A stretch of DNA of 64,000 nucleotides from Apostichopus japonicus (GCF_037975245.1 NC_092581.1:18715303-18779302), one strand, 5' to 3'; positions 26,463 to 38,345 are shown, counted from the stretch's first letter. Notes: a model not told the origin generated them from the sequence alone. A program made the numbers and translations.

Positions 26463-27525
26463 CAAGGATGTGTTAACGATGATCTTATTTAGCATGATTT
26501 CGCCACTGGAGATTCAGAAGCAGAGTGTGGTATAGTTATATCTTCTGGTGGAGATGAATGCGGCTTGTTTGTTCAAAGTAAACGCTTTTTGCAGAGAATG
26601 CAGAAACTATTGTTAAAAGTGCTCTTGTTTATTCTCACTAAGTATATTTAGCTGTAGAAATCATGCAGTAAATATAACTCATCAATATCAGCGCTGTTTT
26701 TTCTTTTCTCTATATTTCCTCTTTTTTTTTTACTTTTATATTCCAAGTGTTATAAATGTCAACTGTTCATATTAATAATTCAGTATAGCATTACAAACTA
26801 AAAGAATTTGTCTTCTTGCCTTTTCTTTATTCAAAACTGTTTTTACTATATGAGTTTAGTTCTACCCTTTTAACAAAATTGAAGGCTCTTCGGGTATTGT
26901 CTTACCTACAATAGCACATTACCCATTGTGTAACTTTATCAAAAGCAACACAAAAGTGAAAGAGGTAAGCTACCTTCTTAGCACCACCACAAATGTTAGG
27001 AGGGTTGCCAAAAAATTTGGAAGTAAAAATTGGAATAATCTTTAACAAAACTTCAAAACTTGCAAACTATAACATCATTTTGCAACTAGGTACCCTTAAT
27101 CTCCTGAAAGCCCCAAGCCGCGCAACTCGGCTGTTGGAAGGTCACCACGATGATGAATGTGAATATGGGGTCACCAAGCAGAAAAGTTTGAATAACGAAG
27201 GCTTGGCAACAACTTTGATGATCTAATAAACAGTTAACAATACAAAAATTGACTGTTTCAACTTGTTTTTATTAGCTTTGACATAATTTTATTAAGTCGC
27301 ACAACCATCTGTCATATCTGAGAATCATTGCCTTTGTGGCAACTTCAGTCTGTACCAGCATCTGATGTCCTCTCCTCTCTCACTAACACATCTCTGTTAC
27401 TAAATTCCGGTACACAGTAGACTTTGCAATGATCTTGGTGAACAATACTGCTAGTTTTGCTACTAGTTTTAACAACCAGTTATATCAACACAAATTGCAG
27501 AGACTACATATATATGTAGTTGGTC

Positions 27526-27593
27526 TAGGTCTGCCCATTCTGCGGTAGGTCTGTCCATTCTGCGGTAGGTCTGTCCATTCTGTGGTAGGTCTG
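27526..27593. repeat. 20-bp minisatellite (TAGGTCTGTCCATTCTGCGG), three and a half copies
   Basis: Three consecutive nearly identical 20-bp units are followed by a partial fourth. They lie between the 3' ends of ZMYM and MRPS15. Nothing else is recognisable here. Confidence 0.85.
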
Positions 27594-27966
27594 AAGTGTG
27601 CATCGTTGACAAAAATATCGTTCAATCAATATTGTATTGTATCTGTTAAATGTTAGATATTTGTTTCAAATTATCAATTTTTCAAGCTCTGTTTTCCTCT
27701 CAGTGAAGCAAAGAATCGAGTAGTTTCCAAGGGTCAAAAGTTTTGATAAGCCATCTCGAGAGGGTTTTGCAAGGGGTGAGGCAGTTGGGGGCAGTCATCT
27801 ACAAAGAATAAAATTCAAATTGTACCAACCACACTCCCCTTCCTGATTTGAAAAGCCTCCCCACTCAACCCCACCCTCATCTCCTGTCCCCTACCCCATT
27901 ATTGTCACTGAAAGTGTGGCCCCAAAAGCTGACAACTCCTGGTATAAACTCTCCTTTTCAGGTATT

Positions 27967-30900
27967 TCATCCGCTCTCTGCCTCGGAATCTATGTAAGAG
28001 ACTTCTTCCTCAGTTAAATTCAGTCCAAGTTCTTTCTTCAATTGAATAATTTCTTTCATCTGTCTATTCTTCCTTTCCGTTAAGAATTCGCCGAGAGCTT
28101 TGAGCCGCTGTTCCCTGGCCTTTCGACGAACTACAAGTTTTTCCAGATATCTCCTTGTATGAAACCTGATGGCCTGAGGTGGGGGAGGTAACGTGAATGT
28201 GATACCGAGTTCTGTTAAAAGTCTCTCAAATCTTTCATAGTCTGTCTGTCTCAGCTGCTTCAAGAACTTCCTCCTTCTTCCGATTAGTCCCAACAACTTT
28301 TCTTTCGCTAACAGATCCTGAGAAGAGAAACAAGAAGAAAGACCATTTTTTCAAGGATGATGCATCAACCTCAAAGCAGAATAATATGATCTTTAAAATT
28401 AAGAGAGAATTTTTTTTTTTTAAAGAGCTGTAGGGTAACGTTGACAGACATAAGATTCATACATTTGTTTTTTGCATATATTTCTTTCATGGTTGCCTAA
28501 TGGTAACAAGGTGTCATTGATAATGTTGTCACATCTTTGGAATATTTGGGCAGTTTTCATACATATTACTTTTTCAATAAAGTATGAACACTTAGCCTAG
28601 GCAGACAATACTTTCACAGCAGATGAACATAGGCCGTACCAAGTTAGTTCTAAGTTAATCAAGGTCATCAACACTCATGGTTAACCTAACATTTGGATAC
28701 ATGAACCCGTCTTTAGCCTACACAGACAAGCATATGAACAAAGGCCAAACCAAGTAAGTTTTAAGTTAATCAAGGTCATCAACACTCATGGGTAACCTTA
28801 CATTTGGATACATGAACCCAGTGGTGAAGCGTCCATGAAGTCAGACGGACTCAAATGGACTGCTAGCGCACTTTTCAGCTTTTTACCACTTTTTACTTAT
28901 TCGCGATTATTTACTTTTTTCATTGCGCTCTCAAGTACTGTACCTTTTGACATAATTTGTCACATTTTGTTGGTGTAATTTTCTGACAAAATGGCGACAC
29001 CTATTTACTCGTTTATCTGCAAATTAGCAAGGCCCGGAAAGGGTTATTTCCGGTGATCTAGGGAGTATCTTTACTCAAAAAATTTCTGTACACTCCGCGC
29101 CAACCGATGGCGCTCCGCTTAGATAGTGTCGAAAGCGCCCCTACAGACCATTCTCGCCCCCCTGACCAATACCCCTAGCTCCGCCACTGCATGAACCCTT
29201 CTTTATCTTGGCTACACTAGAACCTTTCCATTGCTTAACTGTCGTTCACACCTTGCAATTCCCCTTTCAGCAATAGTCAAAATGGTTTAATATACATTTT
29301 TATATATTTGGGGATTTCTTGGATACTGATTGGAAGCCTTACTTTCTTTGTAGGGTAAAGTGAAATTTGACCGGTGAAGCTCCCCCTGGCAAGGAGAGTT
29401 GCATGATAAAAAATACAAGATTAATGGCACACATGTTGGAAATCTGTAGGGTGAACCACAACTAAGGCATCAAACAAGTTGGGGGTTAAAACCTGCAAGC
29501 TGTTTTCACCATTTTTATTAAGAGGAAATGCCTGATACCTTTGGAAGGAAACACACCAGTTTCCTCGAGTACAACACAAGCGAATCCGGTGAAATCTGAA
29601 GGATGTTAGGTTTCTATTTTCTTTAAATACAACATGCTACTTAAGGGATATCCATGTTAAAAGAATGACTGACCTCTGGTTTCAAATTAACGGAACATCT
29701 GTATTCTTTAAAAACAACAAGTTTGATAGAAAACTTTACCTTTTTACTGATATTTAGCTGCTTAGCCACTGCTCTTATGTGAACTGTCAAAACAGCAACT
29801 GCAAAGAAGGATTAGGGGGGAAAAACTGTCAGAAAGAAAGCTTATGAAGATTGCAAACTACATTCAAAAGTTTGAAAAAAAATTGCTTATTAGTTACTAC
29901 ATGTGTGTTAATTTCAACTGACATTTTTTTGGATAAACTGTAAAGAAACGTGCCAGACATTGCTTTATCTCTGCCCTTCTCTTCTGGGGGTGGGGAGGGG
30001 TGAGGTGGGGTTAAGGGGCAGGGGAGGGAGGTCTTGCTTGAATCTATAAGTGCATGAGAACTGCTTGTCACGCATAACTAAGTAATTTATCGATTCAAAG
30101 AGACTGATGACTCACTTTTCACTGGTAGAGAGTATTCTGTTGGATCCTTCTGGATTTCCCGAACCAGCTTCGATTTACGATAGACCTGAATCTCTTTCTT
30201 CAAATAAATAGAAAAGAAACATTTTAAAAAAATCATCATTATTTTGGAATGTGAGATTGTACACCAGATCATGTAAAATCTTTATTACATTATCAGAAAT
30301 GGGCTTTCCAATAGTTAGTAAGATGGCTAAAGTACAGGGATGGGAAAAGTTCAGAAAAAGGAAATAAAGTACTAACATCAGATGGAAGAGACTCACTGTC
30401 TCACCCCTCCCTTCCCACCGCCTGACCCTCTCCCCACGAAGAGAAACTCAAGTCCTTATGCCCACAAGTTATACGGTTAACATACGATTTGCTGCAAGGT
30501 TGCTGCTAGGGCCAATTTGAGTTTATGAAGATTAAATTTCCAAATATAACTGTGATTGGACTTGATGCATCTGGTTCTATGGTGCAGTTGTTCTTTTCCT
30601 CATAGAAGAAATTAGGATTATTCTCTGTCCATGTAGCATTACTCTCAGTCCTTGAGATGGAAACCCCGACCTGTACATTCTGATGGTTTAAACGAATGTT
30701 TCGAGCGAATCCATGCTATGGAGATACTTACATCATCAGCATATTCAAGACTGAATATTTTCTTCACCTGTTCATCAGCACTGAAAAGGAATAAACATGA
30801 TCTTATGTTACAAACATCTAGATTCAGGATTCGCCTCTAACACAGACGATAAAAGCTGTAACAAATAAAAATATATCATTCAAAAAATTAAATCACAATT

Positions 30901-33354
30901 AGGTTGAATGTAAAAAAAAAAGGACTTTTGCTAGCTGTTTGGGGATATTTTTTTTACACAAGCACATCTCAAAATTAACCAAATCATGATGGATGGGGTT
31001 GCTTCTCTGAACTTTAGACCCACATTGAATTTCCATTTTTTACATTTTGAACAGTATAGGATAAATATAGATGGTATCAAATACAGTAAACAGTAAATAT
31101 AGAGTATTGAAATCATATATATGTGAGATGGAAGTAGAGGAACAAGAAATAAGTGGATACTTTTCTGGTCTGGTCCCTTTGTAACAAAGAAAGTGCAAAG
31201 TACAACAACCACCCCACCACCCCCCCCCCTCCCCCAAGAAAGCCAACAAAATCAATATCTAATGAAAAGAGAAAGAAAGAAACATAAGAGAAAAAAACAG
31301 GAAGTATAACTAAGATGGATTGCTATGCAGTAGGTATTGTTTTAGTTTTTGCTTAAAAGTATTGAGTGTTGGAGAAATTTTAATGACATGATTAAGAGAA
31401 TTCCAAAAGGGTACACCTGTGCTACGAATTTGAGAATGGTTAAGACTAGTTCTAGAGTAAGGATGGTGTAGCATATTCATCGAACGAGTGTTATAAGTGT
31501 GATAACTAGAATTGCAAGTATAAAAGTTATTAAAAGCTGGTGGGAGAAGACCATGATGAAATTTGTACATAAATATCCCTAGTTGGTACTTGTACAAATC
31601 ATATAAAGTTAATGTATTGGAGTCTATAAAGAGAGGAGCAGTATGCGAGATGTAATGAGTCTGGTTTATATTGCGGATAACACGTTTCTGTAACTTAAAT
31701 AAACTGTTAAGTAGAGTAGACTGTGTATTGCCCCAGACAAGAAGACTATAGTTGAGATGGGGAAGCACAAGAGCATTATACAGGGTACAAAGTGACTTCT
31801 TAGGTAAAAAATTCTTTAGTCTATTGATCACACCATTGGATTTGGAAAGCTTCTTGCTGACCTCGGAGATGTGTTGTTTCCAAGTCAACTTATCATCAAT
31901 GGTGATCCCTAAAAATTTAGCATGCTGTGAAGCATCAACTTGATGCCCATCCAGTATAACATTAATGTTACTAGAGTCTTTGACCTTGTTATCAAAAATC
32001 AGTAATTTTGTTTTTAGAATATTAAGAGAAAGTTTATTTGTTCTGAGCCAGTCAGAAATGTTTGAGAAATCACTAGCAGCTTCAGCAAGAGTATCACGTA
32101 AGTTCTTATTTTGTAGGAATACTGTGGTATCGTCAGCAAACAAGATAAAAGTTGAGTTCACAGAGGACTTATAAATATCATTTATATAGAGAATAAATAA
32201 TAGGGGTCCTAGTATAGAACCCTGCGGTACACCAATATTACATTCTAAAAACATGTTTTACTTTTCCTCTTCAGCACTAAGGTTTATCACTTTGTTTAGT
32301 CAATGGTCCCTTAAAATTGATGACAATCCAACTCACTCTTGTAATTCTTTCAATTTATCATAGCCAACTTTCAGATTTGAAGGTTCCAGTTGTCCAAACC
32401 GTGCCATCGGATCTGCAATAAAAGAAGCGGTATACTGTGAGAAAGATCATGAAAAAAATGCATTTATTTACTTTACTACAGTACAAGTATGACTGAAGGG
32501 CTAGGAAATTATGTAAGGTTATCCCTTTCATCTTTCATTTTAAAATATTGACATTTCAAATCTGTAAAATAGCTGCACATGCTCAAATACCTTAAGAGAT
32601 AAAAATTCCACAAGATCAAAATGTATGTTTTCACATACTCCAACCATAGCAAAGTACTTGATTGGTTATGAAAACAGTTACATCTTTTGTCACACAAACT
32701 ATATGAGGCATGGTCTATTCAAATTCTAAAGTAAAAAATTACAAGCACTTTCCAGGTTCAGTGACAGAATTAAATTTCCCTACCCACTGGCCCTGGCAGA
32801 GTATTTAGACTAGTCCTAGTATTTATCAACTGAATTGGAAGGAGAGCTACAGCCTGGTTTCTTACCATGGATAGTACACTATCATTAGCCCTAACCTACC
32901 CTCAGTATGCTATGAAGTATGCAACAAGTATGCAAGCATAGCCGAGTTAGTATAGGCCCTATAAAGTAGAAGTTAGGCCTAGGCCAAAACAGTTACATCA
33001 CTGCACATTCAGCTCACCTATTTTACCACGACTACGTGGAGCAGAATCCTTTACAGCATATCCACGTTGATCTTGATTTGGCAATCTGTATACTTCTAAT
33101 GTATGAGACGTCCATGCACCAACTAATGCGCGGTAGCCTCTGTTGGCGTTTCTGCAACCGCCGGGGATTTGGTATTTTACTGCGATAACACTAGGCCTGT
33201 GTTGAACTGTTGAGTTCTGTAGTATTGTTGATATAGGCCTCACGTTTGGGCTACTTCGGACTTGAAATATAGGTGGCTGCCACTTTCCAAGAGTCCACAT
33301 CAAGCCCCTAACGCCGTTTTGATAGAGGAACACATGTATTCTTTCTAGAACCAT
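27967..33354 (-). CDS. MRPS15: Mitochondrial small-subunit ribosomal protein uS15m (MRPS15)
   Basis: Six coding exons on the minus strand with consistent phases: 33354-33018, 32412-32337, 30780-30732, 30185-30116, 29798-29740 and 28317-27967 (TGA at 27967-27969). They total 942 nt, about 313 residues. The C-terminal part holds the uS15 signature (LLGLIGRRRKFLKQLRQTDY followed by ERFERLLTELGI). Upstream pieces match the animal mitochondrial form: DPMARFGQLEPSNL, VKKIFSLEYADD, and AVLTVHIRAVAKQLNISKK just before the core. The N-terminus is basic and poor in acidic residues, as expected for a mitochondrial import signal. The protein is a component of the mitoribosome small subunit, bound to 12S rRNA. 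Introns contain a hAT MITE (28819-29189) and a truncated LINE (31310-32254). The gene lies tail to tail with ZMYM. Confidence 0.9.
28640..28818. repeat. 111-bp tandem duplication in the last MRPS15 intron
   Basis: The words TAAGTTAATCAAGGTCATCA and CATTTGGATACATGAACCC occur twice, 111 bp apart (28651 and 28762). A third copy starts after the hAT-type element: its right flank CATGAACCCTTCTTTA matches CATGAACCCGTCTTTA of copy one. The transposon therefore landed inside a short tandem array. Confidence 0.8.
28819..29189. mobile_element. hAT-type MITE with 8-bp target duplication
   Basis: It starts CAGTGGTGAAGC and ends GCTCCGCCACTG (inverted, two differences). It is flanked by the perfect 8-bp direct repeat CATGAACC (28811-28818 and 29190-29197). 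It is 371 bp long with no coding frame. The right subterminal region is C-rich (CGCCCCCCTGACC), as in the other hAT-type elements of this window. Confidence 0.88.
31310..32254 (-). mobile_element. 5'-truncated non-LTR retrotransposon (LINE) reverse transcriptase fragment
   Basis: An uninterrupted 314-codon frame starts inside the reverse transcriptase domain. It shows GVPQGSILGPLLF (motif B region), the catalytic FADDTTVF motif, FLGITIDDKLTW, and the thumb-type ALVLPHLNYSLLVWG. It then has the long C-terminal tail usual in CR1/Rex/Jockey-type elements, ending before a pyrimidine/A-rich stretch. The endonuclease and N-terminal RT are missing, so this is a dead-on-arrival 5' truncation. It sits in an MRPS15 intron in the same orientation as the gene. 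The intact frame implies fairly recent insertion. I cannot fix the clade by eye. Confidence 0.88.
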
Positions 33355-33497
33355 TTTACTTCATGAGCGTTTTATTTTTACAGCAGTCAAATATCCAATG
33401 ATGATATAAATTCATCAGTCGGGAAATTCGGAATGGCGAACACAGGACTAGGGAGAATGTGAATAAAACAAACCCTATCCTACTTCTAGTACGCTTT

Positions 33498-33985
33498 TTG
33501 GTTTCGATGATAATCGTAAACTATGTAGCCGTGCATTCGAATGAGTGTATATGCGTGTGGGTGTGTGTGAGACGCCTTGCTTGTAAACACGATATATCAA
33601 GAAGGGAAGCTTGGACCACTCTCATATTTGGTGAGTAGGTGTACCACATTAAGTAAAAGAAGCCAATTGTTTTAGAGGAGGTCAAAGATCATTTGGAGTC
33701 AGCAGGGGTCAAATTGTGAAAGCCTTGTTAACACGATATCTCAAGAAGGGAATCTTAGACCAATCTTATATTTAGTATGTAGTTGTGACACGTTAAGTAC
33801 AAGAAGCCTATTGTTTTTTGAGGAGGTCAAAAGTCATTTGGAGTCACCAGAGGTCAAACGCTGCAACCCTTTTCACATGATATCGAACGATGGGAATCGT
33901 GAATACTTCTCATACGGGGTGTGTGGATGCATCACATTGAGTACAAGACCCCTATTGTTTTTGGTGGAGGTGTATGTATCCCCAC
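33498..33985 (-). repeat. Minisatellite array (about 145-bp unit), inverted partner of 36.2-37.2 kb
   Basis: Three copies of a unit contain GTAAACACGATATCTCAAG, a 'CACATTAAGTACAAGAAGCC' block and GGAGGTCAAAGATCATTTGG-type words. The outer edge (33498-33575) includes TTTCGATGATAATCGTAAAC and a GT-rich stretch. Read in reverse complement, it matches the outer edge of the array at 36225-37190. Confidence 0.8.
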
Positions 33986-35105
33986 GTACAGAAGACTGAC
34001 CTGTGTTTACCATTGTGTAAATGTACATAAAAATAGTGGTTCGGGCCATTCATTTTGTAACAACTTTTTCTGGTTAACAAGCAGAATTCTAGTGCAATAA
34101 AGTCATTGAAACCTCAATGCGTTTTGCGTTTTGGTTAGTCTTGGCGCTGTCTGACGACACTGAACATATGCCAGGCCTTTAGATCAATTAGAGTGCATAA
34201 AAAATAGTATGTTTAGAGGTAATGACAGTATCGAAAAGAGAATTCTTCGTTTTACTTTTCATTCATGTACAAGCATTCCCTTTCACTGAAGCGTTTTGAA
34301 TATACCGTCATGGAAATTCCAAAAGTCGTGCAACTAAAATCCGTGTTTACTGAAAAAATTTCATTATACCCATGCGATTTACATCTTTGCGAGAGAGCAC
34401 TTCCTAGAGGCGTGAGCTAAGAAGGGGACAGGGTGGGGAAGGGGAACATGGCCACCTTTCCAGGGAGGACCCATTCGCCCTATCGCCCTTCCATAGAAGT
34501 TCAGCCCCTATAGAAGTCAGTAGTCGAAATTGTTTCATGCCCGTCCCCCTCCTCCCCACCCACACACCTTTGAAACCCTGTACACCCCCACGCGACCCCC
34601 CCCCCCACGCCGTTATGATAAGTGCTCATGGATACAACTAAGTCTATCATATGGATGTACTATGATAGCGCATCGAGCATCGAGATATTGCGCTTTATAA
34701 GAACTGTATTATTATTATTATTATTTATATTATTACTAGTTATGTTACCATAATGATGGCGGGGTATGCGCAGTAATACATAGATAAATGATTATATGCA
34801 ATAATGCCTGTTGAAGTTTTCATTGCCAACAGGATTCTTTACTAAGATTTCTCACGGCCAGCAGCCCGTCAAGGCTTCCTTACTTTATCAAAAGAATCTA
34901 CTTATGTACATTGAATTTAGCAACCCGTTGAATCAGACCTGTTTCGATGCTACGTGAACTTCAAATAAAATGAAACTGTTAGCAAACTGCTTATCCACTA
35001 GACAGCCTGTGTAAGAGAATGTGTAAAAGTAAGTAAAAGTAAGGATTCGTTGAATTATAAGCTTCAGGTTAGGGGATAAGGCGAGACATGGTAGCCTCTT
35101 GACGT

Positions 35106-35220
35106 AAAGTTTCATCCTTCAGTCCCGATGCAAGGGACTGGGGTTGAGAGCGGATCAGTCGTTTGGTAGTTTGGTTTTCGTGCCCAGGTTCTTTCCTGGG
35201 CGACTTTTCCTTAAAAAAAA
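35106..35220 (+). mobile_element. SINE tail copy, 5'-truncated (same family as 35229-35426)
   Basis: This copy has the SINE body (TCCCGATGCAAGGGACTGGG, GAGCGGATCAGTCGTTTGGT, GCCCAGG-loop-CCTGGGCGAC) and an A-rich tail but no U2-like head. It is bounded by AAAGTTTCATCC on the left (about 35107-35118) and again on the right (35221-35232), consistent with a target-site duplication. Confidence 0.7.
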
Positions 35221-35228
35221 AAAGTTTC

Positions 35229-35426
35229 ATCCTCCTCGGCCTTTTGGCTAAGATCATGTGTAGTATCTGTTCCCTTTCGAGGGGAATGGTGATGCACACC
35301 TGACGATGATCATACAGTCACAGAGTCCCGATGTAAGGGGACTGGGGTTGAGAGCGGATCAGTCGTTCGGTAGTTTGGTTTTCATGCCCAGGTTCTTCAA
35401 GTTCCTGGGCGACTTTTTCTTAAAAA
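35229..35426 (+). mobile_element. SINE with a U2 snRNA-derived head
   Basis: The first 45 or so bases contain TCGGCCTTTTGGCTAAGATC and TGTAGTATCTGTTC, which are the conserved 5' end of U2 snRNA, including the GUAGUA branch-site recognition segment. After about position 35273 the sequence leaves U2 and becomes an unrelated body shared with the copy at 35119-35220, ending in a GCCCAGG/CCTGGGC hairpin and an A-rich tail. AAAGTTTCATCC precedes it and AGTTTCATCC follows it (about 35429). This is a SINE of the snRNA-headed type rather than a U2 gene: the Sm site and 3' stem-loops are absent. Confidence 0.75.
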
Positions 35427-36224
35427 GTAGTTTCATCCCCTTTCTTTTAATTGACTATACGTTAACAGACTGAAAGTGATATATTCAAAGGTGAAACACA
35501 TGCAGTGCCGTGTGCAAGGGAAGGGGTAACCTCACATTAAATTCAACAGTATATATTGGCATAGCTTTGCTTTGAGACCTAATAATACTACCTCATTTAT
35601 AGTCTGAAAATGACTCAGAATGTACCATTTAACGTCATCTTAAGTTTGATGTTTTGCCGGAGAGAATCCCAATAACCCTCCCCATATAAATGGAAGTCAT
35701 CTTCAACGACCCCAGGGCCATACCCCGCCCTTCCTTCAGTCGCCTCTAACCCTTACATGTTAACAGTTTATCCCCCTATATCAGAGCGGGAACTTAGACC
35801 CCCCCTCCCCCCACCTTAAACCTGGTCTGTCACTGATCTCTGCAGGCGCTCCCAACTATGTGTTAAATTCGTGTCATAGATTTAATAATATATGTTAATA
35901 CATTATATATAATACATGTATTAATGCAAGTGTTCGTCAACAAGATTAAACAAAGGTGTAGGAACCTAACACTAAAGGGGACCCTAACAAATCGGGGGAT
36001 CAAAGGAAAGAACTGCAAGCCATCTTTAAACATATATGGTACTATTATGCGACACAACTTCCAATACATATATTTCAATAGAATATCAACTTTGATATGG
36101 TTGTTCAGTAACGAAGTACGCCGATTGAAAAGCAATACAAACCGGAATGCAAAAATGCATTGTGGTTTCAATGATGTAACATGAGCAGTTTTCTTCATGA
36201 ATCTGACGTAATGTATAGTGAGGG

Positions 36225-37190
36225 TGTACATGTTTACAAGGGTTTCACGATTTGACCTCTGGTGACCCCAAATGACCTTTGACCTACACCAAAAAAATAT
36301 ACTTTTGTACTCAATGTTGTACTTCTACACACTGAACATAAAGTCTGCCTATGCTTCCCACCTTGAGATACCGTGTTTACAAGGTTTTCACAATTTCACC
36401 CCTGGTGACCCCAAATGACTTTTGACCTACATTAAAAACAATAGACTTTTTGTACTTAATGTGGTACTTCTTATTCTACACAACAATATGAAATAGGTCT
36501 GACCTTCCCTTCTTGAGATATCGTGTTTACAAGGTTTTCACAATTTCACCCCTGGTGACCCCAAATGACCTTTGACCTACATTAAAAACAATAGACTTTT
36601 TGTACTTAATGTGGTACTTCTTATTCTACACAACAATATGAAATAGGTCTGACCTTCCCTTCTTGAGATATCGTGTTTACAAGGTTTTCACAATTTCACC
36701 CCTGGTGACCCCAAATGACCTTTGACCTACATTAAAAACAATAGACTTTTGAACTTAATGTGGTACTTCTACACAACAAATATGAAATAGGTCTGACCTT
36801 CCCTTCTTGAGATATCGTGTTTACAAGGTTCTCACAATTTCACGCTGGTGACCCCAAATGACCTTTGACCTCCATGAAAAACAAGAGACTACTTGTACTT
36901 AATGTGGTACTATTACACAACAAATATGAAATAGGTCTGACCTTCCTTTCTTGAGATATCGTGTTTACAAGGTTTTCACAATTTGACCCCTGGTGACCTT
37001 TGACCCACCAAAATCAATAGGCTTCTTGTACTCACTGTGGCACTTCTACACACCAAATATGAAATTAGTGTGACATTCCCTTCCTGAGATATCGTGTTTA
37101 CCAGCTGGGCGTCACAAACGCACTCACACACACACACACATACACGCATACGCAATGAATGCAAAGATTACGATTATCATCGAAACCAAT
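36225..37190 (+). repeat. Minisatellite array, about seven copies of a 133-150 bp unit carrying DR1-type motifs
   Basis: GTGTTTACAAGGTTTTCACA starts at about 36230, 36373, 36523, 36673, 36817, 36961 and 37094, giving spacings of about 143, 150, 150, 144, 144 and 133. Each complete unit has GGTGACCCCAAATGACCTTT followed by GACC. The complement is AGGTCAAAGGTCA, a perfect direct repeat with one-base spacing, at 36273-36285, 36566-36578, 36716-36728 and 36859-36871. Variants are at 36416 and 36994. The right edge is a CA-rich stretch and TTACGATTATCATCGAAACC. Confidence 0.9.
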
Positions 37191-38345
37191 AAATAAGACA
37201 AGTAATGATCAATCCAATTTGCGGTTCTTCAGGTCCTCAAGGCCGGCCGGGCAGGGTTAAAGTAATTCCGTTTAGATTTCTGTATCATTAATACCATTGA
37301 AGTGGATAATGGATGAGGTCTGCATATTGGTAAAGCTATAAAGGCATATAAAATAATCATCGTTATAATATCGGAAACGATAGTTTTGGTGTATATATAC
37401 AACCATCAGCGCATTTAACACATTCCACAAATAATACTTTGGTAATCGGACAATGTTTGTTTTATGTCTGCGACCCCGGTGAAAACTAAATATAACCCCG
37501 AAATAATAATCAAACCCCAAAATATAAAAAGCAGATCTTCCTCCAAGGCTAATCAATATTTTATCGTTGGTATATATTATTTACAAACGATTTTGTCTAT
37601 CCAATATCGGCTAAAAAAAATCATATTTTTCTTCATTTGTTACTCTAAATTCTGTCAGTCAGAATGTCGTAGCAGATCCAATAATGTCAATCCTCTAGGC
37701 ATGACGTCATGCGCAGGCACCTTTCGCAACCGGAAGGGGGTTCAATCTGGTGCGGGGGAGGGGGACGAGTTGTATAAACTTCGAGGGGAAGCGAAAAAGG
37801 CACACTTTTAATTACTTTTCATAATTATTCAACAAAAAGGACTTTTAAATAACAAAAAGGCACTCTATGATTTCAGAAAAAAAACGGTTACTTTTCAATA
37901 ACAGAAAAAAACTTCTCACAGAAAAAGCGCACTTTGAGGTATTCTCACAATAGGTAGTTGCAAGTGCGTTTCCGCCGCCAAACACCAAACAGACACTATA
38001 TACGTGGAACTCATCTAACATATATGTATGATGCAGAAAGAAATTGGAGTCACAGTCGGGAAGCTCTTTGCATGTATAAATAGATTCAGTGTCAGAACCC
38101 GAGCGTATAACGATGTACTAGAGAGATAGCAGGAAGAATATAATGTGACATAAACACCTAATTAGCACAGAAATTCCTTCCGCTAAGGACTATCAAATGA
38201 TTCGTTATTGAAGTTATGATCAGGACGGTCATTCTCACGGTAGTTGGTAATGGTACACGTAAACAGTGAATGGTATGCGGTGACAACATATAGAGGCTTT
38301 ATGTTCACTATATCTATATATATGCTAACGTGATGTTGATATGAC

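Noticed and set aside
35229-35273. Functional U2 snRNA gene
   Set aside because: Only the 5' quarter is present; the Sm site, 3' stem-loops and a proximal sequence element are not seen.
35863-36231. 122-codon minus-strand frame next to the minisatellite
   Set aside because: No domain, and hydrophobic/aromatic content is as expected from AT-rich random sequence.
36225-37190. CRISPR-like appearance of the regular array
   Set aside because: Units of 133-150 bp are continuous repeats without spacers, in an intron-bearing animal genome.
37684-37985. Possible decayed transposon with AAAAAGGCAC words and a TTCCGCCGCC end
   Set aside because: No inverted partner end or target duplication could be matched.
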